Source: a virus | Strand: one strand, 5' to 3' | DNA: 26,616 nucleotides | IMG/VR virus record: IMGVR_UViG_3300006037_000028 | Span: 1 to 26,616 of that record | Shown here: positions 1 to 5,592 of the stretch, in pieces | How the letters are laid out: every line of letters begins with the position of its first letter | How positions within the stretch are numbered: the first letter of the stretch is position 1 | Notes under the pieces: generated by a model | What the model was told of the DNA's origin: nothing | The model's database searches: none | Seen by the model: the letters and a program-made list of their open reading frames with translations, nothing else | Position numbers and translations under genes: made by a program

Positions 1-147
1 GTTCGCAATACCCTTGTCCATATAGGCCAGGGAGGACCCGCAAGCTGGCGAAGCAGTGTTCAGTTGTTGTTCAGTTGGGCGCATGGGTGCGGCTCTTCTA
101 ATAATTCGGGGCGCGGGGCATCGGTCTGTTGGTGTCGAAGCGTTGAG
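1..147. other. left edge, no supported gene
   Basis: No convincing coding region, promoter or RNA was recognised here. The short frames present lack a ribosome binding site and a believable protein composition. A minus-strand frame is open to the window edge and could be the start of a gene continuing outside, but nothing supports it directly. Confidence 0.4.
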
Positions 148-387
148 CTATTGCGGCTCGAAGTCCTGGGCATCCAGGGTGCGCATTTCCTTTGCCTTCG
201 CATTGTTCTGGCCGAATATGGATTCAAGACGGGCGAAGTAAGCGCGGCGATCCTCAATCATTGTGGATATCAACATGCGAATCATCTCTGGCGATGTAAC
301 ACCATCGGCCTCGGCAATTTCCTTGATCGCATGGAACATCGGTTCATCCATCGCCACTTCGATGGAGAATATTTTCTTCTCGGCCAT
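148..387 (-). CDS. small hypothetical protein, possible ribbon-helix-helix-like
   Basis: A 79-residue protein starting MAEKK. It has a short beta-like start (KIFSIEVAMDEP) followed by two predicted amphipathic helices, and the tail is rich in charged residues. That layout vaguely recalls small CopG/ribbon-helix-helix regulators, but no diagnostic motif is visible, so the function is unknown. I prefer the start at 387 over the ATG at 393 because a GGG lies about 9 bases upstream of it. It is the last gene of the leftward early unit and sits beyond a terminator hairpin (402-432), so it depends either on read-through or on a promoter I cannot see. Small accessory proteins are usual at this place in temperate phages. 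Confidence 0.5.
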   Translation of the reverse strand: MAEKKIFSIEVAMDEPMFHAIKEIAEADGVTSPEMIRMLISTMIEDRRAYFARLESIFGQNNAKAKEMRTLDAQDFEPQ

Positions 388-401
388 GATCATCTACCCA
401 A

Positions 402-432
402 CAAAAAGAAGCCCCGGCCCGAAGGCCGAGGC
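402..432 (-). terminator. rho-independent terminator (leftward)
   Basis: Read on the minus strand, a 9-bp stem with one mismatch closes a TTCG loop (stem arms 411-419 and 424-432) and is followed by TTCTTTTTG. It would end leftward transcription from the HTH regulator at 506-799 before the gene at 148-387. Confidence 0.75.
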
Positions 433-505
433 GAATGCGGACCAGCAGGGCGAAAAGAAGCCGGCCGCGATGGAGACACTTGGAAATGAGGTGGCTGCTG
501 ACATT

Positions 506-799
506 TCAGGCAGCCTTATTTTCATTACGCCGGTCCAGCTGCTGACGATGTTCGGGAGCGCGGCGCTCGCCATGGCGCGGATCGCTGGAACCGCATTCGG
601 GGATTGCCGGGGGACTTGCAATGGCGGTGACTTCGCTGTGCAAGGCGATCAACGCCTGCCCATCACCCCAGCGGACATCGGAATATTTACCTTGCGATGC
701 GGCAGCTACCCAAGCCTGAGAGCGACCGATACGCAAACCAATTTGCACCTGGGATAAGCCATGCGCACGAATCTCGGAAATGATGTTTTGCCAGTTCAT
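506..799 (-). CDS. Cro-like HTH regulator (leftward)
   Basis: A 97-residue protein from MNWQNII. Residues 1-55 look like a lambda-repressor-type helix-turn-helix: helix 1 WQNIISEIRAHG, then LSQVQIGLRIG and RSQAWVAAASQG as helices 2 and 3, then WGDGQALIALHSEV as helix 4. The C-terminal 40 residues are polar and look disordered. It diverges from the XRE repressor at 871, the usual arrangement of a Cro/CI pair. A strong promoter (807-835) directly abuts it; the predicted transcription start falls at about 800, so the ATG at 799 would be leaderless or nearly so. Upstream ATGs at 805 and 808 would lie inside or before the -10 region. The role as partner or antagonist of the repressor is inferred from layout. 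Confidence 0.7.
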   Translation of the reverse strand: MNWQNIISEIRAHGLSQVQIGLRIGRSQAWVAAASQGKYSDVRWGDGQALIALHSEVTAIASPPAIPECGSSDPRHGERRAPEHRQQLDRRNENKAA

Positions 800-806
800 A
801 TCCATC

Positions 807-835
807 ATTATCACGATCACGTTTATTTATGTCAA
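807..835 (-). promoter_or_regulatory. leftward early promoter with embedded operator
   Basis: On the minus strand there is a perfect TTGACA (-35, 830-835), a 17-base spacer and GATAAT (-10, 807-812). The plus-strand bases 807-823 match, in 16 of 17 positions, the reverse complement of 3901-3917 at the other divergent early promoter. The common core TTATCNNGAT(A)A is close to a palindrome. This is most simply a repressor-controlled promoter driving the regulator at 506-799. Confidence 0.75.
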
Positions 836-870
836 CGCAACAATGCTAACGATCCGCATGAAAATCAATC

Positions 871-1248
871 ATGACTACGTTTGCTGATCGTTTAAAAGAG
901 TCCAGGGTTAGAGCTGGACTGACTCAAGAGGGGCTTGCTAAGGCTATTGGCCAAAAAAGCCAGTCGGTTATTTCGTCTATTGAGTCCGGACAAAATAAAT
1001 CAACATCATATCTTCCAGAAATTGCAAAAGCCGTTGGTGTCGATGCCTTTTGGCTTAAAACCGGCAAAGGATCACCCAACAGCGCTGCTCTTAAGCCTGA
1101 CGAGCAACTAATCCTTGAAGCATTCCGCCTGTTCGATGATGACCGCCGGGAAGTTTGGTTGCTTATGGCTCGACAGACCGTAAAAGACACTAACGCGAAA
1201 CAAACAAACAAAGGCCGCGTGATCCAACTGGCGGACTACCGCAGATGA
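871..1248 (+). CDS. XRE-family phage repressor (CI-like, short)
   Basis: A 125-residue protein. Residues 5-60 form a typical XRE/lambda-repressor helix-turn-helix: FADRLKESRVRAGLTQEGLAKAIG, then QSVISSIESGQ as the recognition-helix region, then YLPEIAKAVGV and FWLKTGKG. The remaining 60 residues include a hydrophobic helix (LDEQ..AFRLFDDDRREVWLLMA pattern) but no LexA/CI-type Ser-Lys autopeptidase domain, so RecA-triggered self-cleavage is not expected; induction may depend on an antirepressor. It most likely keeps the lysogenic state by binding the repeated 17-bp sequences at 807-823, 3874-3890 and 3901-3917. Its stop overlaps ATGA with a tiny frame that is interrupted by the insertion sequence. 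It is more AT-rich than the late genes. Confidence 0.85.
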   Translation: MTTFADRLKESRVRAGLTQEGLAKAIGQKSQSVISSIESGQNKSTSYLPEIAKAVGVDAFWLKTGKGSPNSAALKPDEQLILEAFRLFDDDRREVWLLMARQTVKDTNAKQTNKGRVIQLADYRR

Positions 1249-1280
1249 TTTGTATGACGAAGGGCATATTCAGGCGCCTA

Positions 1281-1288
1281 AATTTTTC
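1281..1288. repeat. target-site duplication, left copy
   Basis: AATTTTTC directly outside the left inverted repeat; repeated exactly at 3392-3399. Eight bases is the length expected for ISL3-family insertion. Confidence 0.95.
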
Positions 1289-1323
1289 GGCTCTTCGGAT
1301 AGTAGTGTGTTTGGCGGGTGTTT
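1289..1323. repeat. IS left terminal inverted repeat
   Basis: Starts GGCTCTTCGGATAGTAGTGT. About 24 of 35 positions match the reverse complement of the right end, including the first 11 bases and the GTGTGTTT block. Confidence 0.88.
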
Positions 1324-1405
1324 CAGGTGATTTTGCCTGAGCACCCGTTGTTGTGTTTTCGGTCGGATTTCAGTGTGTTTGGCCTCGGATTGTTCTGTGG
1401 GCGAA

Positions 1406-2779
1406 TCAGCCCACGCCGGGAAGCCGCTTCTGCCCGGTTGCATCCTCTTCCAGCCAGTCGGCAAGCTTGGCAATGTCAATGCCGAACGTCACCTGTTTCT
1501 GCTCTTGCACCTGAACTGTTTCGTAACCGCCGTCGAAGCTCGACATCAAATACATGCGAGCCATGGACAGGTCTTCTTTCTTCTTGCGCTTGATGGAACG
1601 GTAGCTAGTGACAACGCCTTGCTTCTTCGGGGCGCGGAGCAGCTTCACCCGTAAGGCGTCAAAGCTGTAGCCCCTGCCCAGCCTGTCCATGGCTCGCGTC
1701 AGGCCGTTCTGGCATTCGGTGTAGGCATTGGTAATGGGTGTCTCGAAAAACTCCAGAATCTCCTTCTCCCAATTGCCCCAGCAGCGCAGCAAGTCGCTCC
1801 AGTGTTGCCATTGCTCAGGCGGGATGTTCTTTACGAACACCTCGAAGCGCGTCTTGGCCTCGCGCTTGGTCTTCGAGTCATAGACGCTGTAGAACTCTTC
1901 CTTCAAGTCATAGACTACGCCGACCTCCGGGAACATCTCACGCCAGCCATTGAGCTTGTCCCGCTGCCAGTCTTCCAGGTCGTGCTCACGGGTCTTCAGG
2001 ATGTATTTGTCGTGCATCAGCTTGAGCTTTGTGCGCTTGGCGGCGATTTCCTTGCGGATGCGCAGGCGAACCTTATCCACTGCGTCCTCGGCCATTTTCA
2101 GGATGTGAAACTTGTCTGCTACCACCTTGGCGTTCGGGAACAGGTCGTGAATCAGGTGCTTGTAGCGAGCGGTGCAATCCATCGAAACACCCTTGACGGC
2201 ATCACGGTTCGGCATCTGCTCGAAGTAGGCACGAAACGTTTTTGCGGAACAATCCTTCAGGAACTCAATGGCACTGTTGTTTGACAGGTTGGTGATGACG
2301 CCCCGTGCAGCGCCAGCGATGTCCAGTTCGTCGATACCCATGTATTCAGGCTGGGCGAACTTGGTCGTGTCGATGTCGTCCTTGTAGCGGCCATAGAAGA
2401 TGTTGCGGACGGTCTTCTCGTTGATGCCGTATTCGCGGGACAGGTCAGAGAACGAGCGTTCAAGGGCCAACTCGGCAATCCTATCCACAAATCGGGTCGT
2501 CGCCAGGTGGTCGTCATCCACCCACGGGAGAGGATGGAAGAACGTGCCGCCACAGTCCTTGCAGCGGTAGCGTTTCCGAACAAGGTGAATGCAGGTGAAT
2601 CGCGCCTGATGCGGCAAGTCCATCACTTGCTGTTTGTATTGACCATGGCCAATAAAACTCTTGCTGCCGCACAACTGACATTCCTCTGGTCGGCCTTCAC
2701 AACCGGCATGAATGGAAAACGTCGGGCCGTCAGACTCAGTGGCGGTCACAGCAATACCCGGCAGGTCGAGAGGCAGCAT
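1406..2779 (-). CDS. tnpA: ISL3-family DDE transposase
   Basis: A 457-residue transposase for the surrounding element. An N-terminal zinc-binding domain shows two CxxC pairs (C34/C37 and C73/C76), typical of ISL3 transposases. A helix-turn-helix-like stretch follows at about 105-128 (LERSFSDLSREYGINEKTV). The catalytic core has D150 in GIDELDI, D222 in VVADKFHILKM and E355 in NAYTECQNGL, followed by the family's RLGRGYSF segment. The family cuts and pastes DNA between the terminal inverted repeats. The C-terminal 60 residues are polar and somewhat longer than in many relatives. The frame is intact, so the element may still be active. No clear Shine-Dalgarno sequence precedes the ATG. Confidence 0.95.
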   Translation of the reverse strand: MLPLDLPGIAVTATESDGPTFSIHAGCEGRPEECQLCGSKSFIGHGQYKQQVMDLPHQARFTCIHLVRKRYRCKDCGGTFFHPLPWVDDDHLATTRFVDRIAELALERSFSDLSREYGINEKTVRNIFYGRYKDDIDTTKFAQPEYMGIDELDIAGAARGVITNLSNNSAIEFLKDCSAKTFRAYFEQMPNRDAVKGVSMDCTARYKHLIHDLFPNAKVVADKFHILKMAEDAVDKVRLRIRKEIAAKRTKLKLMHDKYILKTREHDLEDWQRDKLNGWREMFPEVGVVYDLKEEFYSVYDSKTKREAKTRFEVFVKNIPPEQWQHWSDLLRCWGNWEKEILEFFETPITNAYTECQNGLTRAMDRLGRGYSFDALRVKLLRAPKKQGVVTSYRSIKRKKKEDLSMARMYLMSSFDGGYETVQVQEQKQVTFGIDIAKLADWLEEDATGQKRLPGVG

Positions 2780-2812
2780 GGCGTTAACGCAAAAGGCATA
2801 TATTCTACGCCC

Positions 2813-2843
2813 ACGAGAAGAAAGAGCCTCCGAAGAGGCTCTT
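2813..2843 (-). terminator. hairpin terminator inside the IS
   Basis: A 9-bp perfect stem AAGAGCCTC / GAGGCTCTT with a 4-base loop (arms 2822-2830 and 2835-2843). On the minus strand it is followed by TTTCTTCT. It lies between the passenger gene and the transposase, so passenger transcription would stop before tnpA. Confidence 0.65.
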
Positions 2844-2864
2844 GAGAAACAAACGGTCAGCGCC

Positions 2865-3236
2865 TCAAGCGTTATCAGCCAAGTCAGCCTCGGTTACTTT
2901 CATCTCCCGAGACTTGCCGATAATCTTGTAGAAACGCCCGAGGTCTGTGTGCTTTTCAGCCCACTGAACAAGAAACTCTTCAAGCTCTTCCGCTGCCTCG
3001 TTACTGACATCAAGCCCGCCTTCAGCGCACTCGCCAACCTCGTCATAGAGGCGCTCTTCCATATCCTCGATGAGCCTCGACGCATCAACCAAATCCTTGC
3101 CGGTGATATGGCGGAAGTCAGCCTCGTAATAGACCGTTCCAACCGCTACGTCGCCGTTGTCCTTCAGCGCCTCCATAAGCTCGCTGAACTCGGTGTGGTT
3201 GAAGTCCTCGTCATTGGTGCTAAAACATTTCTCCAT
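2865..3236 (-). CDS. acidic passenger protein of the IS
   Basis: A 123-residue, strongly acidic protein from MEKCFSTND. It is rich in Glu and Asp with long helical stretches (for example the EELEEFLVQWAEKH segment) and has no membrane segment or metal motif. I do not recognise the family. The start at 3236 is supported by AGGG about 7 bases upstream; the longer frame to 3317 runs toward the inverted repeat and lacks such support. It lies inside the inverted repeats, so it travels with the element. ISL3 elements are known to carry passenger genes, but usual cargoes (for example signal-peptidase-like or metal-transport genes) do not resemble this one. It might be a regulator or inhibitor of transposition, which is speculation. 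Confidence 0.65.
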   Translation of the reverse strand: MEKCFSTNDEDFNHTEFSELMEALKDNGDVAVGTVYYEADFRHITGKDLVDASRLIEDMEERLYDEVGECAEGGLDVSNEAAEELEEFLVQWAEKHTDLGRFYKIIGKSREMKVTEADLADNA

Positions 3237-3356
3237 GATTTCTGCCCTTTTCTGATTTGCGTATAAACACAATAAAATCCTAATGCGACCACTGTAGCAC
3301 AGGCGACCTAAAAACACAATGTCATCCTATGTTGTGAGTATAGTCACGGGCGGTGT

Positions 3357-3391
3357 AAAACACGGCGAAACACACCAAGTTCCGAAGAGCC
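3357..3391. repeat. IS right terminal inverted repeat
   Basis: The reverse complement begins GGCTCTTCGGAACTTGGTGT and mirrors the left end at 1289-1323. Confidence 0.88.
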
Positions 3392-3399
3392 AATTTTTC
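3392..3399. repeat. target-site duplication, right copy
   Basis: AATTTTTC, identical to 1281-1288. Confidence 0.95.
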
Positions 3400-3425
3400 A
3401 CACTCAAGCGCGGAAAGGCAGATCA

Positions 3426-3632
3426 ATGAAGAAACGTAGAGAAATTCCCACCATTACCGTTGGCCAGCTCAGGCTAGCGCTTTCAGCATGGGAAGACGAT
3501 GACCTGCTTTCATTCAGCGGCCTGGAGTTCAACCGCGTCAAGGGACGCGGTGACCACCTGGTGCAGATCGAATTTATGGAACAAGTCTTTCTCGACGCGG
3601 CTGGCCGCGTGGTGGTTCAAAACCTAGAATGA
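3426..3632 (+). CDS. small hypothetical phage protein
   Basis: A 68-residue protein starting MKKRREIPTITVGQLRLALS. It has a basic head, a helix, then alternating hydrophobic residues suggestive of a small beta sheet (HLVQIEFMEQVFLDAAGRVVV). No family is recognised. An AAAGG about 8 bases upstream may serve as its ribosome binding site. Before the IS landed, it would have been the second or third gene after the repressor. Its last 59 bases overlap the opposite-strand gene at 3574-3825, tail to tail. Confidence 0.55.
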   Translation: MKKRREIPTITVGQLRLALSAWEDDDLLSFSGLEFNRVKGRGDHLVQIEFMEQVFLDAAGRVVVQNLE

Positions 3633-3825
3633 TCGAAGCGGCAGCAATGACGCCCTCGGCATCATCCATGGGCCGATAGCTTTCGTCGATAACGCCATCC
3701 AGGAAGCGGCGCAGTAATACGCCGCCTTCCGGCTTGAGATCGATCAACCATTGCTCACCCGCGCTGAGATTCACTTCAGCCCCGTCACTGCGACGGTAAA
3801 AAACGCCCATAGGTAAGATTTCCAT
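3574..3825 (-). CDS. small hypothetical protein, opposite strand
   Basis: An 83-residue protein from MEILPMGVFYRR. The body looks like a genuine folded domain (GEQWLIDLKPEGGVLLRRFLDGVID, then a helix with SIILGFEP), ending in a basic tail. GGAG lies 8 bases before the ATG, which supports this start. It diverges from the early operon; the 3872-3919 region between them holds an inverted operator-like pair, and its left arm contains a GATAAT that could act as this gene's -10 (with a weak -35, TTATTT, 17 bases away). The function is unknown. It overlaps the end of 3426-3632. Confidence 0.55.
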   Translation of the reverse strand: MEILPMGVFYRRSDGAEVNLSAGEQWLIDLKPEGGVLLRRFLDGVIDESYRPMDDAEGVIAAASIILGFEPPRGQPRRERLVP

Positions 3826-3840
3826 TTTCCAACTCCGCTA

Positions 3841-3867
3841 GCCCGGCACATGCCGGGCTTTTATTTT
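3841..3867 (+). terminator. rho-independent terminator (rightward)
   Basis: An 8-bp perfect stem GCCCGGCA / TGCCGGGC (3841-3848, 3851-3858) followed by TTTTATTTT. It would end rightward transcription from the repressor operon just before the next divergent promoter. The tight 2-base gap means the real loop probably opens the last pair of the stem. Confidence 0.8.
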
Positions 3868-3871
3868 GTCA

Positions 3872-3919
3872 CAATTATCATGATTACGTTGACATCAAAT
3901 AACGTTATCGTGATAATTG
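3872..3919. promoter_or_regulatory. paired inverted operators
   Basis: Two 19-base arms, 3872-3890 and 3901-3919, are inverted copies (17 of 19 matching) around a 10-base spacer. Each arm contains a near-palindrome TTATCNNGATAA. The same motif occurs once beside the repressor at 807-823. The natural reading is a cooperative binding site for the XRE repressor (or the leftward HTH protein), covering the -35 to -10 region of the early promoter. Confidence 0.75.
3889..3917 (+). promoter_or_regulatory. rightward early operon promoter
   Basis: TTGACA at 3889-3894, a 17-base spacer and GATAAT at 3912-3917: the same boxes and spacing as the promoter at 807-835. Predicted transcription start is near 3924, giving a short leader before the ATG at 3946. 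It is probably the main promoter for the variable-protein genes and the early operon. Confidence 0.8.
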
Positions 3920-3945
3920 GCTCTAGTACCAACCCGGAGCCGCAG

Positions 3946-4119
3946 ATGACAAACACCGAACGCCAGCAGATTTCCTTCTACCAGCGCACCGGTTTGTCAT
4001 TCCTCGGCGTCACGTACCAGAAGGCAATGCAAACACCGGCCATCCGCACCGCAATCGAATGCGGCGCCAGGGCCAGCAGCAAGGGAAAGACGGCGCCTGT
4101 TCAGCCGTCACTGATTTAA
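3946..4119 (+). CDS. small hypothetical protein, first gene of early operon
   Basis: A 57-residue protein MTNTERQQISFYQRTG... with a helical, fairly basic composition and no recognised motif. The longer frame to 3850 would start inside the terminator and promoter region; the ATG at 3946 has GGAG six bases upstream and lies just behind the promoter, so it is preferred. It stands 10 bases before the first variable protein. As the first gene after the promoter it may be a Cro-type regulator or leader protein, but no helix-turn-helix is evident. Confidence 0.55.
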   Translation: MTNTERQQISFYQRTGLSFLGVTYQKAMQTPAIRTAIECGARASSKGKTAPVQPSLI

Positions 4120-4129
4120 CGGAGCAACC

Positions 4130-4489
4130 ATGACCAACAAAATCACCATCCCAGAACTCGCCGAAGGCGAACGCTACATCGGCGCCAGCGTCGATCCGGA
4201 AGGAAACCTGACGCACGTCATCCTTCTCCCTGGTGAAAAGAAAGCCACCTGGAAAAGCGCCCTCAAGTGGGCGGCCAGCATTGGCGATCTGCCCACGCGC
4301 CTTGAGCAATCGCTCCTGTACGCACATGCCAAGGACGCCTTCGAGCCGGATTACTACTGGTCAAACACGCAGCACGCTTCCAATTCGGGCTGTGCCTGGT
4401 ACCAGTACTTCGGCAATGGCGGCCAGTACTACGACTACGCCGACGACGAGCTCCGGGCCCGTGCCGTCCGCAGATTAATCATTCAGTAA
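4130..4489 (+). CDS. DGR variable protein 1 (C-type-lectin-like, DUF1566-type)
   Basis: A 119-residue protein with no signal peptide. The fold pattern is that of the DUF1566/Lcl-like C-type-lectin domain: PELAEGERYIG at the start, ATWKSALKWAASI, LPTRLEQSLLYA, then YYWSN, AWYQYFGNG and the closing LRARAVRRL. The last third is the variable region (4376-4477), in which only first and second codon bases differ from its two paralogues at 4518 and 5593. DGR targets of this fold display variable side chains on a ligand-binding face, so the protein is inferred to be a binding protein; its ligand is unknown. GGAG precedes the ATG. Unlike phage DGR targets that are tail tips, it carries no virion domain. 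Confidence 0.85.
   Translation: MTNKITIPELAEGERYIGASVDPEGNLTHVILLPGEKKATWKSALKWAASIGDLPTRLEQSLLYAHAKDAFEPDYYWSNTQHASNSGCAWYQYFGNGGQYYDYADDELRARAVRRLIIQ
4376..4477 (+). repeat. DGR variable repeat VR1
   Basis: This aligns without gaps to 5013-5114 and 5845-5946, apart from one codon offset at the 5' limit that I cannot place exactly. From 4385 to 4450, 20 columns vary among the three copies and none is a third codon position; 16 of the 20 have A in at least one copy. The final 27 bases (4451-4477) are identical in all three and GC-rich in the first 20, as expected for the fixed end where mutagenic homing starts. Confidence 0.85.
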
Positions 4490-4517
4490 TTTATCAATTT
4501 CAAATTCGGAGATGACC

Positions 4518-5126
4518 ATGGGCGATCGCATCCTTGAATTAATGCGCAAGCGGTTGGAAAAGTGGGAACTTGAACACCTGCGCGAACTGGCCATTCAACT
4601 TCAGGACCGCCTCGAGCGCGCTGAAGAGGATGCAATCCAGGAACGCACATTCGGCGATCACTGGCATCGTGAAGCTATGTCGATGATTAGCGAACTGTCG
4701 GCAGAAGGCCGCACCATCGGCCTCACGAAGTCCGCTGAAATCCTTGTTTCTGCCCCGCCGACATCAAGCCTCGAAGTCCCCATCCTCAACGAAGGCGAGA
4801 TCTACCTGGGCGCCATCATCTGCGGCGAGAGCGCCCACCGTCATCACACCATCCTGTTGCCAGGCGATGTCGAGAACAAGACATGGAAGCAGGCCATGAA
4901 GTGGGCAGCCGACCAGGGCGGCGACCTGCCGAACCGTGTCGAGCAGGCACTGCTGTTCGCCACGCTGAAGAGCGAGTTCCAGGAAGCGGCCTACTGGTCG
5001 AATTCGCAGCACGCAGTCTTTTCGGACTTTGCCTGGTACCAGAGCTTCGGCAATGGCAGCCAGTACGGCGCCGTCGCCAGCAACGAGCTCCGGGCCCGTG
5101 CCGTCCGCAGATTAATCATTCAGTAA
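4518..5126 (+). CDS. DGR variable protein 2 with helical N-terminal extension
   Basis: A 202-residue protein. Residues 1-75 form long charged helices with heptad-like leucines (ILELMRKRLEKWELEHLREL, QDRLERAEED), probably a coiled coil for assembly. A short linker (PPTSS) leads to a DUF1566-type lectin-like domain: EGEIYLGAIIC, HTILLPGD, TWKQAMKWAADQG, LPNRVEQALLFA, AYWSNSQHAVFSDFAWYQSFGNG and LRARAVRRLIIQ. Its 3' end is variable repeat 2. The start at 4518 is chosen over 4512 because GGAG then sits six bases upstream. The coiled coil could multimerise the display domain or attach it to a partner, which is inference. Confidence 0.85.
   Translation: MGDRILELMRKRLEKWELEHLRELAIQLQDRLERAEEDAIQERTFGDHWHREAMSMISELSAEGRTIGLTKSAEILVSAPPTSSLEVPILNEGEIYLGAIICGESAHRHHTILLPGDVENKTWKQAMKWAADQGGDLPNRVEQALLFATLKSEFQEAAYWSNSQHAVFSDFAWYQSFGNGSQYGAVASNELRARAVRRLIIQ
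5013..5114 (+). repeat. DGR variable repeat VR2
   Basis: Second copy. It shares GTCTTTTCGGACTTTGCC with VR3 exactly, while the codons after TGGTACCAG differ from both other copies only at first and second positions. Variable codons include AGC, GGC, GCC, GTC and AAC, all NNC, consistent with AAC in the template. Confidence 0.85.
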
Positions 5127-5154
5127 TTCAATAATTTCGATTCCGGAGTCAGCC

Positions 5155-5385
5155 ATGAAACGTCCGCTCAATGCCGTTCTGCGTTCCGTCGCGAAGTTCC
5201 AGATGCGTTCTCTCGAGATCAGCCTGCAGGGGAAGCTGGACACCCTGCCCTACGTCACCGACGAAGCAACGCTGGCCTGCATGCGCATCTCGATCCGCCA
5301 GCTGCAGATTGATCTCGCCAAGGCCCGTTCGCGTTACCAGTCGTTTCTCCCGGCCGGCGAACGATTCATCTGGGAAGTGGCGTGA
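5155..5385 (+). CDS. small basic helical protein between variable proteins
   Basis: A 76-residue protein MKRPLNAVLRSVAKF... predicted to be almost entirely helical and basic, with leucines spaced for packing (SLEISLQGKL, ISIRQLQIDLAKARSRYQSF). There is no known motif. GGAG lies six bases before the ATG in a context very like that of variable protein 2. It sits between two DGR targets, so it may be an accessory or chaperone of those proteins. It overlaps the next gene by one base (TGATG). Confidence 0.6.
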   Translation: MKRPLNAVLRSVAKFQMRSLEISLQGKLDTLPYVTDEATLACMRISIRQLQIDLAKARSRYQSFLPAGERFIWEVA

Positions 5386-5522
5386 TGAATACCGGCCACC
5401 ACCTCGCCAGCATGGCAGAGCGCCGCGATCAGTTTGACCGCATGGCCGGCTTGCTTGTCGCCTTCCTGTGCTGCATCGGAACGTTTTCAGCCGGGCTGCT
5501 CACGTGGGCGGTCCTGTGCTGA
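5385..5522 (+). CDS. 45-residue single-pass membrane protein
   Basis: A short protein MNTGHHLASMAERRDQFDRM followed by one hydrophobic span (AGLLVAFLCCIGTFSAGLLTWAVL). The start overlaps the stop of the previous gene (TGATG), the mark of translational coupling. The arginine-containing head before the span suggests a single inner-membrane helix. It is too short for a family call. It could be a holin-like, toxin-like or anchoring peptide acting with the neighbouring variable proteins; none of this is shown by the sequence. Confidence 0.5.
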   Translation: MNTGHHLASMAERRDQFDRMAGLLVAFLCCIGTFSAGLLTWAVLC

Positions 5523-5592
5523 TCGGCCTAGCCATCGCACTGGCTGTGCTCTGTCTGACCAATCTCTTTCTCGACTAATCCAAGGAATCACG

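Larger units (their letters stand above)
1289..3391 (-). mobile_element. ISL3-family insertion sequence with passenger gene
   Basis: A complete 2103-bp element. Both ends begin GGCTCTTCGGA when read inward (1289 onward, and the reverse complement ending at 3391); the ends stay similar for about 35 bases with a shared GTGTGTTT block. Outside lies a perfect 8-bp direct repeat. Inside are the transposase (1406-2779) and one passenger gene (2865-3236), both on the minus strand. The exact duplication indicates an insertion that has not decayed. It separates the repressor from 3426-3632, so it may affect the downstream part of the immunity operon. Confidence 0.95.

Noticed and set aside
5434-5592. 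Extended N-terminus for variable protein 3
   Set aside because: The upstream part is Cys/Pro/Ser-rich shadow of the membrane peptide; the ATG at 5593 has a ribosome site and matches the paralogues.
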